A stretch of 64,000 nt of DNA from Branchiostoma floridae (taxonomy: Eukaryota > Chordata > Leptocardii > Amphioxiformes > Branchiostomatidae): NCBI RefSeq assembly GCF_000003815.2, contig NC_049986.1, positions 17,161,473-17,225,472 of the forward strand. The letters are read 5' to 3'. The notes under the pieces are model-generated. The model had not been told where the DNA came from. It saw nothing but the letters and a program-made list of their open reading frames with translations, and made no database searches. The translations under genes and the position numbers were made by a program. This document shows positions 24,356 to 37,041 of this stretch, in pieces; position 1 is the first letter of the stretch; each line of letters starts with the position of its first letter.

Positions 24356-26611
24356 AAATGTTTCCCAATAAACAATGGCTCTTGGAAACAACCAGGCTGT
24401 AATTTCCAAGAAGGTCCCATGGGGGGAAGTATTGTCTCTTTTCTGTCTGGGTTGTCTCTTTTCCGACTGGCCCGCTTCTCTGAACACCTTATCCTGTGTG
24501 AGTAAAGACAAATGCGCGATCTTATCTCTTAAGATCTGTTTGGACCTTGGAAATTACTAAGACGTTCTGACAGCATAATTGGGACAGATCCGCCGACGCT
24601 CTGAACGCACTTATGAAGATTAAGGTAGCCATAGAAGTATTTAGGACGTCACATAGAGGATGGGCTATTCCCTTACATACGGGAAAATCTGTCTGCTGTA
24701 AGTCGATGATTTGTGGTGCAACAGGAATGGAATGGCACGTCCATAAGTCATGCACGTTCCTGGTACGGTTCAATACATTGGCCGTGGCAATTCTGTTTTG
24801 CGCATCTCTCTTTGTGTCATGGTGCATTCCTTTGGTAGGACGTTTTTATAAACATAACCAAAAGGACAAACAATTTGTATTACGTGAACAGCTAGCAAAG
24901 TTGAACCCATGACATCTTTGGTAAGGGGTTTCTGTTTTAGTATTGTTGGTTTATTTCTATGTTTTGTTTGTTTGCTTGTTGATGTGATGCTTTTTTCATC
25001 CCCAGATATGGACGTGATTGTTTCCACTGAGCTGCATCCTATGGTACTGTACTTAATTGGTTGCTTGATTTTGAACGGATTTTTGAGATTGACTTTTGTT
25101 ATCTGGCAAGGTCATGCCACTGTGTTGAGGTCACCAGCTGTGACGTCACGGTCTTCCACGTGACTTTGTATTTAAAACTAGCTACATGTCCAGTCACGAT
25201 ATTGAATCCCGTCTTCTCTAAGGAAGGTAATTTGGCCAGAACTGCACGGTCCACCAGAGACTTTCATACATAGCCCAAGGCCTTGGATGAAAGGCAAAAA
25301 AATGGAACGAAAATATGTCTTCTTTCACGGTGAGGATAGGTCGGACGGAAAGCCATATTCTATCTCTAAAGGAACAGTGCATGGCGTTGAGTGCTTTCGT
25401 CAGTTGACCAACAGCATACAGATACTTGCGCAAAGATGAAATGAATGCTAAATTCCTTCTTAAACTCATATATCAGGCAAGTAAACATAGTCTCATTGTC
25501 TCAGCGATTTTGTACATTGCCGTATAAAATACAAATGTTTTACATAATCAGGTGATGAATTTTTGGCTACTTTCTCCAAGTAAACGTACACTCTTAACTG
25601 GTTTGCCCGTTTAATTCACTGCATGTTGTTGAAGCAATACCAGTCGGAGTCAACAAGTATCTCCAGGGCTACAAAACAGAGGAATACTGATCACAGTTGG
25701 AAAGTTCCAATAGGAATTTTGCATACAACATTGTAACATCTTCGTGACGCCCTGTTGCTTGCAGCCTGACGTCACACGCGTCATTTCGGTACCTTTAGTT
25801 CCGCCTGTCTACTCTTACCGTTCGTATACATGTGCCGGGAACTGATGATGAAAAAAAGCGTTTGACTTCGACCTTTCAATCAAAAGTTTGCGATTTTATA
25901 GTGTAAAGTTAGTGTTTTTTACCCGGTCGGAACACTTACGTAACGTTTTTATGCATATTTAATGATAATAGTTTATTACAATTCTTAGCCGAAGGCTAAT
26001 AGCAGATAACTGAAATTGAAAGGCAGATAACATTTGGCGGTATATCATGTGTATAATGTAGTCTAAGAGCTTATTCTAAATTCAAACTTATTTCGGTTCC
26101 ACTTCTTTTTGTGAGATAGTGGATGACAAACGATGCCACTTTTCTTCTTGAATATCATGGTGACGGAAATATGTTTTGCGCATGCATGCTATGCAAGGGG
26201 TGTAATTTCCACCTTCCAAGTTTCCAAGGTCAAACTTTATGAAAACTTGAGTGAACAATATCCGAGATAACCGGCGAAACGCAATTTGGCTCCAGGCACG
26301 GTGAGACTTCTCCTCTCTGCCGTGCAACATCTAGCACAGCTCAATTCTAAAACAAGCCTCGAGAGAGGAAAACTTACGACAGAAATCACTTGAAACTTTA
26401 GGATCCAGTTCCAAGGCCTCGAGGCACGATGCAATGGATAGCTTCAAACGGCCTGTCCATTAAATAAAAGATAAATGGCACGCTAATGCTCTCCACAAAG
26501 GCGAATACCAGCCACGCACCTCGGCAAATATTGGACTTGGCGCCAAGTCCATAGCAACGGCAGACGACTTTATCCATTAAACATTCAGGTGAATCAATAC
26601 ATTCATGCATA
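24356..26611. other. No gene recognised, 24356-26611
   Basis: No supportable gene. A perfect 20-bp palindrome centred on GGCGCC lies at 26532-26551. A cysteine-rich minus-strand frame (about 26398-26611) runs into the adjacent gap but has no recognisable fold or splice context. Confidence 0.4.
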
Positions 26612-27329
26612 NNNNNNNNNNNNNNNNNNNNNNNNNNNNNNNNNNNNNNNNNNNNNNNNNNNNNNNNNNNNNNNNNNNNNNNNNNNNNNNNNNNNNNNNN
26701 NNNNNNNNNNNNNNNNNNNNNNNNNNNNNNNNNNNNNNNNNNNNNNNNNNNNNNNNNNNNNNNNNNNNNNNNNNNNNNNNNNNNNNNNNNNNNNNNNNNN
26801 NNNNNNNNNNNNNNNNNNNNNNNNNNNNNNNNNNNNNNNNNNNNNNNNNNNNNNNNNNNNNNNNNNNNNNNNNNNNNNNNNNNNNNNNNNNNNNNNNNNN
26901 NNNNNNNNNNNNNNNNNNNNNNNNNNNNNNNNNNNNNNNNNNNNNNNNNNNNNNNNNNNNNNNNNNNNNNNNNNNNNNNNNNNNNNNNNNNNNNNNNNNN
27001 NNNNNNNNNNNNNNNNNNNNNNNNNNNNNNNNNNNNNNNNNNNNNNNNNNNNNNNNNNNNNNNNNNNNNNNNNNNNNNNNNNNNNNNNNNNNNNNNNNNN
27101 NNNNNNNNNNNNNNNNNNNNNNNNNNNNNNNNNNNNNNNNNNNNNNNNNNNNNNNNNNNNNNNNNNNNNNNNNNNNNNNNNNNNNNNNNNNNNNNNNNNN
27201 NNNNNNNNNNNNNNNNNNNNNNNNNNNNNNNNNNNNNNNNNNNNNNNNNNNNNNNNNNNNNNNNNNNNNNNNNNNNNNNNNNNNNNNNNNNNNNNNNNNN
27301 NNNNNNNNNNNNNNNNNNNNNNNNNNNNN
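26612..27329. other. Assembly gap (718 N)
   Basis: This is a run of undetermined bases. The four long frames that cross it are artefacts of translating N. Confidence 0.98.
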
Positions 27330-28474
27330 CCAATATCGCCGTACCCGATTTGATATTACATATTCCATATGTTGCACACAACTTGTAACGAAGACAAAGG
27401 GCTCGTTGGCAGCAGGTAAGTGGTCCCTATGCACCATCCTGCAACTTATAGCTAAATCTTGCTTGCACGACGGAATCCATTTCCAGGGTGCTATGGGCTG
27501 TAAATGCCAAATGCAGATGTGCTGCAGAAAGCTACAGACGTATGAATTACTCCAGAATAGATTACAAAGGGAGAACACTGATAGCATATGTGGGGTATGA
27601 AATCATCGGCGATCGGCACAAGGGAAATGTCAAATGATATTGCAGTTTATTCCACCTTTTGGTCTGAACAAAATTCATAAGTCTTTTCATAATCACACCC
27701 TTCACCTTTTTTGGGTGCAATACCTTGTCAAACAAGGCTCACGAAACACGTTTCCCTCTTTGTCTCGACTTCCAAAATTACAAAACAATATCCCTTGTCG
27801 AGTCGGTGGGAACCTCATAAAATACATAGTTGCCTTTTACACATTTCCGGACGTCCATATCACATCCCAAAAGTTCATATCGCATAGATATGAAACCACC
27901 AACGGTTAACGCAACGAGCCTGCTGCAATATGAGTCAGCCAATTTTAACGCATCAACAACCGACACAAATGCAGTTATTGCCCTCGCATCATTAATTTTT
28001 GATCAAAGGAGGTAGATAATGTAGTGGTCTGCTACCTATATATATTTGTTGGTAGTTGGAAAAAACAGAAAATGTTCCAAATGTGTACCCTGCACAAAGA
28101 GCTATAGAATTCAATCATTTATTGTCTAATATGGCAAAATTTATTTCCTTAAGTAAAATTGGGATTTCGAATTGTTATCCATTACCTTTCATTAGTTATG
28201 GTTGGGCCATTTAATTCATGAAATTGCCCTTTCACAATAGGCTACCAGAAAGATTTGAAATAAAGAATTTCACGTATTTAGTCAAAGGTTAAAGAAGTTA
28301 AAATCATGCCTTACTTCACAAAGGTAGTAGGCATTCCCTAAGCCGGCTATTTTGTTTCTGCGTATTAAATGCCACAAACCCCAAATCATTACCAGGAAAC
28401 CAAGAGACACCTTCAGTAGTTTTGAAAGCATGCTCTGATATCATCAGGGTTGATATCTCCACTTGAAAAAATTA
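27330..28474. other. No gene recognised, 27330-28474
   Basis: A good splice-donor-like string (GCAGCAG followed by GTAAGT) occurs near 27410-27421 on the plus strand, in a frame open back to the gap. No partner acceptor or recognisable protein was found, so no exon is claimed. The remainder is AT-rich. Confidence 0.4.
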
Positions 28475-28600
28475 AAACTTACTATGTTTCTAGTAAATTG
28501 TTGCCAACAATATTCTAGGAAAAGTCACCAAGTTTGGTTGTTCTAGCGCAAGCCATTCGGGAGCTATACGATGTCAAAGTTGGCGCAGACACTTTTTTTA
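28475..28600 (+). mobile_element. Fragment of the piggyBac-like element family
   Basis: This stretch closely matches 53150-53275 near the right end of the intact element at 52439-53304. Shared words include GTAAATTGTTGCCAACAAT, ATTCTAGG(A/T)AAAGTCACC, AAGTTTGGTTGTTCTAGC and GGGAGCTAT. The terminal CCAGTGTGGATAGGG and TTAA are missing here, so it is a truncated copy in the same orientation. Confidence 0.75.
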
Positions 28601-29926
28601 AGATATGTTGTACGTTTTTCCCAGTCACTCTGCTTCAGTCTTTGTCTTTGAAAGTAAAATTTAGTCGAATGCAGCCTTGCCCCAGATAAACCACTAATTA
28701 CGAGAAAGCATTGCCAGTCGTCTCACTCGGGATTACATATATCCTGCTCGAACAGGCATTGGATAGACATTGTGACCACATTCATGTAACACAAGGTAAT
28801 ACACTTAGTCTAGTACTTCAGTCACAGTCAAGATTCCCTCTGTTTGCTACATCAATGTCCCGCTGATTCAAACAGTTCAAGCACTGTGCAATAGCTGCAC
28901 TTTATGCTTGGTGGAGAGAGTGTTTGCTGTGATTTACACCTAAGCACAACTTTTCCATCTGCGACCCCAGTGACCTATGAAATCTCTAAATCCGTCTCTT
29001 AGACCTGCATCTCCAATGACGAATTCACTCAATCTATTCTTTCATCGGGAATTACTTCACATAACCCCTGGGCATTTGTCCAGTCGGCTATAGGAGCTGA
29101 TGGGAAATTTCCTTTTATGAAGTTCTCACGACGCCCTGATATCACGAGGTGGAATCGTCGACTTTTATCCGCTACATCCCGCGATGATATCAAGGTATGA
29201 GGACACTACGATCCCTTCAAATTGAATGGAAAGTCCAGGGGAAGCATGTTACGATATTCGTTGATAACCAACTAACCCGTCGTAAGCCTTGTGGCCCGGC
29301 CGGTGATAGTGACCCATACTTTAACACTGCGCCTGCAATTCCAAACTCCACCTAAAGGCTTAGCTTACGACGACATTCAATAACTTTTCCAACAGTATAG
29401 TTTCCTTTGATCAAAAGTTGACTACACGTTGCACTTTGTCACAGACGAGACCGCCGCACGGAGCTCTATCACAAAGATGTTAAAAGTTTCGTGGCAATTG
29501 ATAAGAAGATCAGTTCTGTACCAATAGGCTTGCCTCAACGGTATCCTGCCAAACAACAGCATGATCTATTTACGAAAAATAGTCCTGCTATTACTGACCC
29601 ATTTTGGGAGGGAGGATTAGCGCATAATGCATTTCGCAGCAACAGGTAGATGATTACACTTCCTACCAGGATGTCCCAGATGCTAATCCAGCATAAATCA
29701 TGACATTGCTGACTCAACATAGGCCAGGTCTCCCAAGCCGCTAATCGGATCCCATGTTTACAAATCAGGTCAGAAGGTAGGTGTCCCACTTATAGCGAGA
29801 TTGAGGACCACAGCGTTAGGTTTTGAGGTCAGATTCAGACTCTGATGACTCAGCGACCAACTATTCAAAGAAGATGATTGAAATGGAAGGTGCTAAAGGG
29901 GAGATTATACTTCCCAACAAACTCTT
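28601..29926. other. No gene recognised, 28601-29926
   Basis: No gene can be supported. Short frames near 29.5-29.8 kb on the minus strand have random-looking composition. Confidence 0.5.
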
Positions 29927-29935
29927 GTCTTTGAG

Positions 29936-30036
29936 TAGCCTGGGTACCATCCGTATTCTACCGGGGCTCCTACACTCGCTACCCCTAAAGATTTAAAAAA
30001 AGGAGCCCCGGTAGAATACGGATGGTACCCAGGCTA
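29936..30036. mobile_element. 101-bp perfect foldback MITE with 9-bp target duplication
   Basis: Arms at 29936-29971 and 30001-30036 are perfect 36-bp reverse complements (outer end TAGCCTGGGTACC, inner end CGGGGCTCCT) around a 29-base AT-rich loop. The insertion is flanked on both sides by GTCTTTGAG (29927-29935 and 30037-30045). A 9-bp duplication with long inverted repeats fits Mutator-like (MULE/foldback) elements. Identical arms and an identical duplication imply a very recent insertion. It has no coding capacity. Confidence 0.85.
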
Positions 30037-30045
30037 GTCTTTGAG

Positions 30046-33000
30046 TCAATATAGGGTTAATCCTCTCAAGACAGCTTATGATACCAGGCCACTAGGATAC
30101 AAGAAATATGCAAGAAAAAAAAGTTAAGGACGCAAGTTTCAGCAGAGCAAATCACACAGACTAAAGGTGAAACACCTGACAAAATTCTGTGCAAACCAGG
30201 TGCTCATAAGGAGCGGGAGATTCAACGTTCATAGGAGACGAATTGTCAAGTTTGGCCATTTTGGTCTTTTCACGACATCATACAACAATGGCCATAATTG
30301 CTTGTTGTATCATCCACATGCCAGTCGATAGTACCTACTTTACTGTGCAAAGGGGCCTTTTTCAGCTTTTAGTCACTAACATAAAAAAATTGGATTTTTC
30401 TTGGAACCTATGGTACAACATAGGCAAGCAAAAAGTCAAGAGTGCAAAGTTTCAGTTGTTTTGCTCAGTCTAAAAACGAGAGAGTCACATCGACGCGTCA
30501 GTTACGTTGAATATTCTTACTATATGCACATTACAGAAATCTACATTCAGCACGTATGATCTAAAGTTTGATCACTGTAGCCGGATGCGTTAGATAAGGT
30601 GCCGCTATTTGGCTTTCCTTGCAGAAGCCATAAAAGAAATTAAAAACGTAAATCATAGTCTTTCACATAACGATAGTAAATGTAGTAAAGGCTGTAAATT
30701 TGCTATTCAACTTCATTTGCGCGGTGACTTGTCGGAGCTTAGGTAGTCAAATTTCAAAAAGGGTCGGTATGCATTTACAGGTATACAGTTATGACAAACA
30801 GGGCACTGGCTTAAGTTATGTGCGTAATTTTAGGTGTTGCGGGCCCATTTTATATGGTCGTTTCATTCATAAAGATGATTCTGCAACTAATGTCATGACA
30901 AAAATGTATTTGACACCATAGTTCTGAACATTTCCAAACAAATTTGAGACTCGCGAACTCCATAGTTGGGCATAAGTGGGATTAAACTGAATTCGGTTTT
31001 CTTGACGAGTTACAATTTTATCATGATATCACTCATGCTATCAAAATCTATGACTTTGAAATCTAATAGGACAAAAACTTGTTTTGATGAAGATTAACGA
31101 ACGATATAAGCATCAAATAATCTTGACGCAACGTTCATGGTATCCGCTTTAAAAAATGCACATGCATAACTTAGCTAGTGCGGATAAATTTGCTACATCG
31201 ATTCATGTTCTAAAATTTATATCGGTATGGAAAATAGTCATATTTCAATGTTCACCATATCAAATTAATAGGAACAGTCTGAGAGGATAGGATAGACAAC
31301 GCATGATTTACAAGGGGTATGGATATTCATACGAACATACGAGATACTGGCTGCATTTGATGGCACAAATAGTTCACGTATCACTGAATGGTGCCATTTC
31401 TGCTCATTCTACGCATTGAAGAAAGTGCTCGATTTGTCTTCGGTACCATACATCCTCTGCTTTCTTTGAAAATATTGGCAGATTCGTGAAATCCTTGCTG
31501 ATGGTTAAAATGGAAGTAAAACCGAGTAAACTTCATAGTAAACTTCATTAAGACTATAGGAGTTTCCGTAACGGTATTGACTTTAAGGGTATTTCAGACA
31601 TTTGCAAAAGTTATATACAACAGTCGGTCACAACAGTTGCGGCATGGTTAAGACATGCACGGGTAGACAGACAAGTCTAAGTCAACCACAAAGATCATTT
31701 CAAAGGCTAGCCACGAGTTACAGAGACATATCATAGGCGGATACTGGTGGGTTAGCTGATGAATATTTCAGTTGGGAGACATCAGGTTGAGATATGGATG
31801 ACTTGTCTGTTCCAGTAGCTATAGGACTGTAAATTAACTTTTTCAGTAAAAGCTGTGAATGTATGTCATGAGTGACTTCTGAACCTCATCATGTAAAAGC
31901 ATTAAATATTCACGATTAAAAGAAGAACTAAGAAAATTGGCATGGATATACATGTATATTAACTACATTATCTGTACCACCAAATCATTAACATATGACA
32001 GTTGTAGATACCTCATCTACGTTTGCCATTAATGGTCTTTATTAATTTGAATAAAGGTGTACAAAAAGTCAGCCGGTATCTTTCCTGTTACTTTGAAAAT
32101 GAATTAATGCACCAAAGCAAAGTGGCCGGAACAAAGTGGTGTATTTGAATATATACACTTCTGCAACTAGTACTTGATCTAGTTGTTGCCTATGGTCTAG
32201 TGATACATCTGATATATTGTGTGATAAATTACGGTGCTGATTCACCATTTTTGTTACATAAAGGACAGATGCAATATATATTGGACCTGGCAAGAATAGT
32301 CAATACGAATATCTTTCTCTGCCAAGGTCTTAAACCATGCACATCTCCTGTACAATACTTTGTATTCAGATGCTACATGATTTAGGTTCAACGTTGTATT
32401 TTAGGAGTTTCTATGTAGCGTGGAGATGAATCGGTTGCATTGTTGTTTCACGAGATATGCCCACCTTTTAGCCAGTACGAGTAAAAATGACCTGAAAGCA
32501 TATATCCTTCATATGGAATCATTCGACCTGAAAAGCAAATCGCGCTGCTTTATATGGAAACCAATGTTACAACAATAAACCATGCATTAGTGGATCGAAT
32601 CCGTTAGACATGGGCAAACTCCTACGCAAAATCTAATATGTATTGTAAAACAATCCAAATGATAGACATAAAATTTGCAGTCATGGCAATTTCATTACGA
32701 CATCGCATTGCCATGTTGTCTAGACTATCAAAACCGTGCCCGACCCAATCAAAGATGTGATCAAAGTTGTTGTATTGCAGGCTTCGGCATAACGTCTTTG
32801 CTGTGACATAACAGAATCTGGTGAACGTGAGGTCATCTTGGGGAATAACAGATGAAACTATACGTAGGACCTGGCCTTGACCTATCCTATCGATCGTTGA
32901 TTTTAACATCTCATATGCAATATCGTTAGCGACTAGGTATCCATTAAGGTATTGTGAAATCTGTATTATATGAGCCGTCAAGAGTTTGTATGGAGATGGC

Positions 33001-36000
33001 TTTTCTTGCTTTACTTACATGCTATGGGTGCAACCTGACCGCGGTATGAAGTTTCCCTGTTTAGCGCGGTTCTCCTGTACCCCTCAGCATAACTCTAGTT
33101 ACAACCCGGCATGATCCGCCTTGATCCTTTAGCTGCGTGCGACTAGAGTGGTGAAAAATGAGTCAGCCTCCTACTGGCTTTGCGTCTCAATCTCCGTCCA
33201 ATTTCAGTTCTGCTGTTCCGGTTTGATAAACGACGGTCCAGCCGCATTCGTCAACGTGCCTTTCGGGGTTCTTTATTACCTATCAGAAATCTTCTGAAAT
33301 AACGTCCCCTGTGCGGGAAATATTGTGGGTATAAAAGAGGCCCAAAGGAGTAGGATTTGTTAGCTTCTGTGCAGCATGGACTCATAGGCCGGGTTGCATT
33401 TCAGGTATAGATTTTGGACAGCAGACAGAATTTACCTTGGGCAGCTGCCCCTCTCTACTCTGGAACTTCTACTGTAGGTGGCAAATCTACGACCTTCGTG
33501 TTTCTGCAGCGAAATGTCAGGGCTAATGACATCTGGCACAGGGGAGACGACACAAGGTCTACTGTAGGCGCCACCGCTACATTACCGGTATCACCGAACC
33601 TTTCTTGCATGTTTTATGGCGTCTTAGAGTTCTCCATCTCCCACAAAGGCAAAACCCGCTACCTACGTGACGCCACAGCCGTGACTAACATTGCTATTAC
33701 TGATGTGGCCACATGTCTAAATATGTCGTCATAACGTTGAATATCATTTGTTTAAGTCAAGACATGCAGCTTTTTTTTAAATGTAGTCTTCATTGAACAT
33801 GAATGAAGGCTTCGTGGAACAAGCGACAAAATGTGAATAAAGCTCATGGCCACAAGTGCCCACGCATACAGACCAAAATACTCAGGAAAACCATAGCAAC
33901 CCTAAATAGGCACGTAAGCGATGGTCACCTTTGTTCGATGGTAGGTCCTCGTCACCTGCATCTTGCCGATACACCGCGGTAGGATCCGTTGTCAAGATAG
34001 AAAAGTTACGAGGCAATCTAGTCCTGCTGAGCGGCGATATTTATTCAAAACGCAGCGCCAGTGAGCTGCAGCGCCGATATGTTAGATTGGGGTTGACCCC
34101 ATATGTTTTGTGCTGGAGAACGGTAAATCACATCCCCCAAGTACGGAATACTTCGAGTAGCAATAATTGTATACGAGCAGAATGTACGCCAATCACGAGA
34201 CATCTGTCTGTGTACGCCCGTCCGTAAACGCGCAGAGGCAAGTGAATGTGAACAAGGGTATTATTTAACATTTCAGAAGTGCTCTAAATGTGTTGAGAAA
34301 TTTGAGGAGAGTTGACATGCCATTTCATTTTCTTGCATAATTCCATTAAATCTTTAACAGCGTCTTCGAAGGTTAACTTGATTAGTCGGCAGACAAATTC
34401 ATTAATGCGGAAGAAAATTCCCAAGTGAATTTAGTCCTGCAAGTACTCTATGTCATAAAAGATTATACATTTCAACTAAACCCAGTAACCTACGTAGTTC
34501 AGAGGTCTAAAGTTCATTATTCATAGAGTAAAGCCCTAAGAATTGATTGAGAAAAGTTGCATGCTTATTTCCTCTATATAGTTAGCTCGACTGCTTAAAA
34601 AATACATACGAATTTGGCTGATGGCCAATAGTAAGGGAGAGACAAGAATCCAAGCATAAAAACATGCAATCAAAACCAACTTCAATTTTACCAATTTATA
34701 CATACTTCCATCAATAGATGTTGATTATATAGTATGATGCGATGAATTCCATATATATAACAGCAACGTGTATATTTGCAAAACTATGTCAAGTTCAACC
34801 AGAAGCTTATCATTGTCATGATGGCAATAAAATCATATTGCCCTCGTGGATGATTTATCCATACAGCCTTCAACCTGGCGGAATACGAGGAACCTCGGTC
34901 TCTGTGTGGGAAGGTTACTGGTGACGGATGGTCATGGAGGTCTCTGCGCTGAAGGGAGTTTTAAAGTATACTTAAAGTTTACCACCGCCTCGCCAAGAGG
35001 CCAACGTGAGCAGAAAGCTGATTGGATCAAGGTAGACATGTGTGGGTGGGTGGAGGAATGATTGACCAGTCAAAGTACGTCAGACACAAGCTTTATCATG
35101 GCCGATCGGGGAGAGTACCAGATATGTTTGCACGTGACATCGCAGCTTATCAATACATATCACCGCTGGGCCTGTATCGGTGTGATGAATACGTCTACTA
35201 CGGCGACCGGTCAATCGAAGAGCATTGACGATGAACTTGATAAAGGAATTATTCAAAGCCTTCTTGTCTTTCGGTAGGGAAAGTAAAGACAAAAGGAGGC
35301 GTGTATGGAGAAAACATAAATCAACAGTTACGAGTTCTGAAGAGAACTGAGTTGTCTATTTCACAGACAAGTACACACAATTAGGGTAGAGAGCTCACCG
35401 TCAAAAGTACGACAGGGCATTTATTGGCTCACCAGCTTCACAAACAGGACAACTTCAGTTTACACACTGTTGTTCTGATTTTTAAAGCAAGTCCTGAATT
35501 GGTTACCTGTTTTACCCTGGTTGTCGTTTTAACCAATGTTGGTCTGGTTGGTTGAACCGAGGCTCTGTTTACCGCATCCTAACTTGCAACGTACTCCTCA
35601 AGTCACAGTAAGTATATTGTCATAACGATAGATATTGCCAGAACAGTGGCATGAAGAATGAATGTATGTAACTGTACCTGTGAATGATGAAACACCTACA
35701 GGAGAGACGGGAGAAGGGTTGTGGTAAATGGGTTCGGAGGGGTTAGCATCAGGGTGGGAGGTAATACTGCTTGTCTGTTAAACTGAAAAGGTGAATTCTC
35801 ACAATGAGCCTCACTGAGAATCAACCAGTCAGTCGAAACGCACAATGATAAAGAATTTGTTCATGGCAACTTCATGCTAACCTTATTTTGAATGTGGAAA
35901 TGCAGAATGAGACGTACATGGAGAAACAGAAATAGACTGTTCAGACCAGTTCTCACACGATGAAACTGGTTCACATCTTTAACCCTTCAACATGGCTGAC

Positions 36001-36797
36001 ATTGGACGCCATGTACAGATGACTAAACACCTGGTATCCGATGCTCATTTCATATATGAGTAAGAAGTCGACATGTATTCTTACTTCGGGATAAACCGCC
36101 GATTAGGTGAATTTCGTTGGGCTATTTTTCTCAGGCAATTCCTTTTGAAAATAATACGTCATGAAACTGATACGTAGTGCAATAAAAATATGTTTTATTG
36201 GGCTATGTGTTGGCCCAAGGGAAACACATATTTGATTTTGGACCTTGTTACCCGTTGCGGTTATTTTAAAAACTGCATTGAAACAAAAATGTCCTAGAGA
36301 CATTTAGCTATATACTCAACCTGTCAGAGAAAAGAATAGTCCTGCATGCATTAGTAATGGCCTTCTCTGATGTAACAACATCGACAAGACAAATGTTATT
36401 GCGGTGGTCTTTTAACTGACAGCTTCAACTAAAACAACAGACACATATCTATTTCTATATTTACTACACTGTCATTTCCAACTGACCCGACAGAGCTTCA
36501 ACGGAATGGACCATTAACAAACTGTAAATATTCAGTGAATATTCAGTGATTCTCTGAGCACACCGCTTAACACACGGCAAACTCTATTGTGTCTGTTAGT
36601 GGATTACAATAAGGAGAGAAATTAAACTAGGTCCGTAGCGATGAAATCAATTTCTGAAAGGTTAATGGTTCATTAAGGACACCGATCCTACGTGTTTTGC
36701 ATTATGCTCTGAATGATCTGGATTTTCCAAAGGCCTTCGAATGTAAGTCTCACCATATATTACCTTTAGTACATGTGTATACATGTATGTCGCAGAG
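30046..36797. other. No gene recognised, 30046-36797
   Basis: No coding exon is supported. A consensus-like TATA box (GTGGGTATAAAAGAGGCC, core 33330-33337) precedes a 106-codon frame at 33414-33734, but that frame has no early ATG and no recognised family. A 119-codon minus frame at 32622-32981 has protein-like composition but its length is within chance expectation. Otherwise nothing recognised. Confidence 0.4.
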
Positions 36798-36855
36798 GAG
36801 ATTGGAATCAAGGGGAATTCAGAATTCTCCTAGGAGATATCGGAATTCCAATCTC
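36798..36855 (+). repeat. Short hairpin, 11-bp perfect stem
   Basis: GAGATTGGAAT at 36798-36808 pairs with ATTCCAATCTC at 36845-36855. The intervening sequence contains a second nested inverted repeat (GGAATTC/GAATTCTCC). This gives a hairpin-like structure of about 60 nt. Function unknown. Confidence 0.5.
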
Positions 36856-36961
36856 TCCCATGAGAAACCGTTTGTCATGTCCCTTGATATATTGTCACTA
36901 TGCTGTCAATGTCAAGTTGGAACTGGTTTGGGAGGCGGAAATGGGTTCTTTTGTACCGAAT

Positions 36962-37041
36962 CATTAACTTATAATGGTCGTATGCAAATGTAGCTAATTT
37001 ACATATTGATGGCACTTGCATACGGCCATTATGAGTTAGTG
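36962..37041. repeat. 80-nt imperfect hairpin, 29-bp arms
   Basis: Arms 36962-36990 and 37013-37041 pair at 25 of 29 positions (core ATAATGG(T/C)CGTATGCAA), with a 22-nt loop. The size resembles a microRNA precursor, but mismatch placement alone cannot distinguish that from a small MITE or a simple inverted duplication. Confidence 0.55.

Noticed and set aside
27330-27421. Possible exon end with GTAAGT donor after the gap
   Set aside because: Only about 85 bp of open frame is visible, with no recognised protein and no partner acceptor.
26398-27600. Long open frames (254-336 codons) on both strands around 26.6-27.3 kb
   Set aside because: Most of their length is the 718-N gap; the real flanks are short and unrecognised.
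32622-32981. 119-codon minus frame with protein-like composition
   Set aside because: Several frames of this length are expected by chance in 64 kb of AT-leaning DNA on two strands; no motif, splice site or family supports it.
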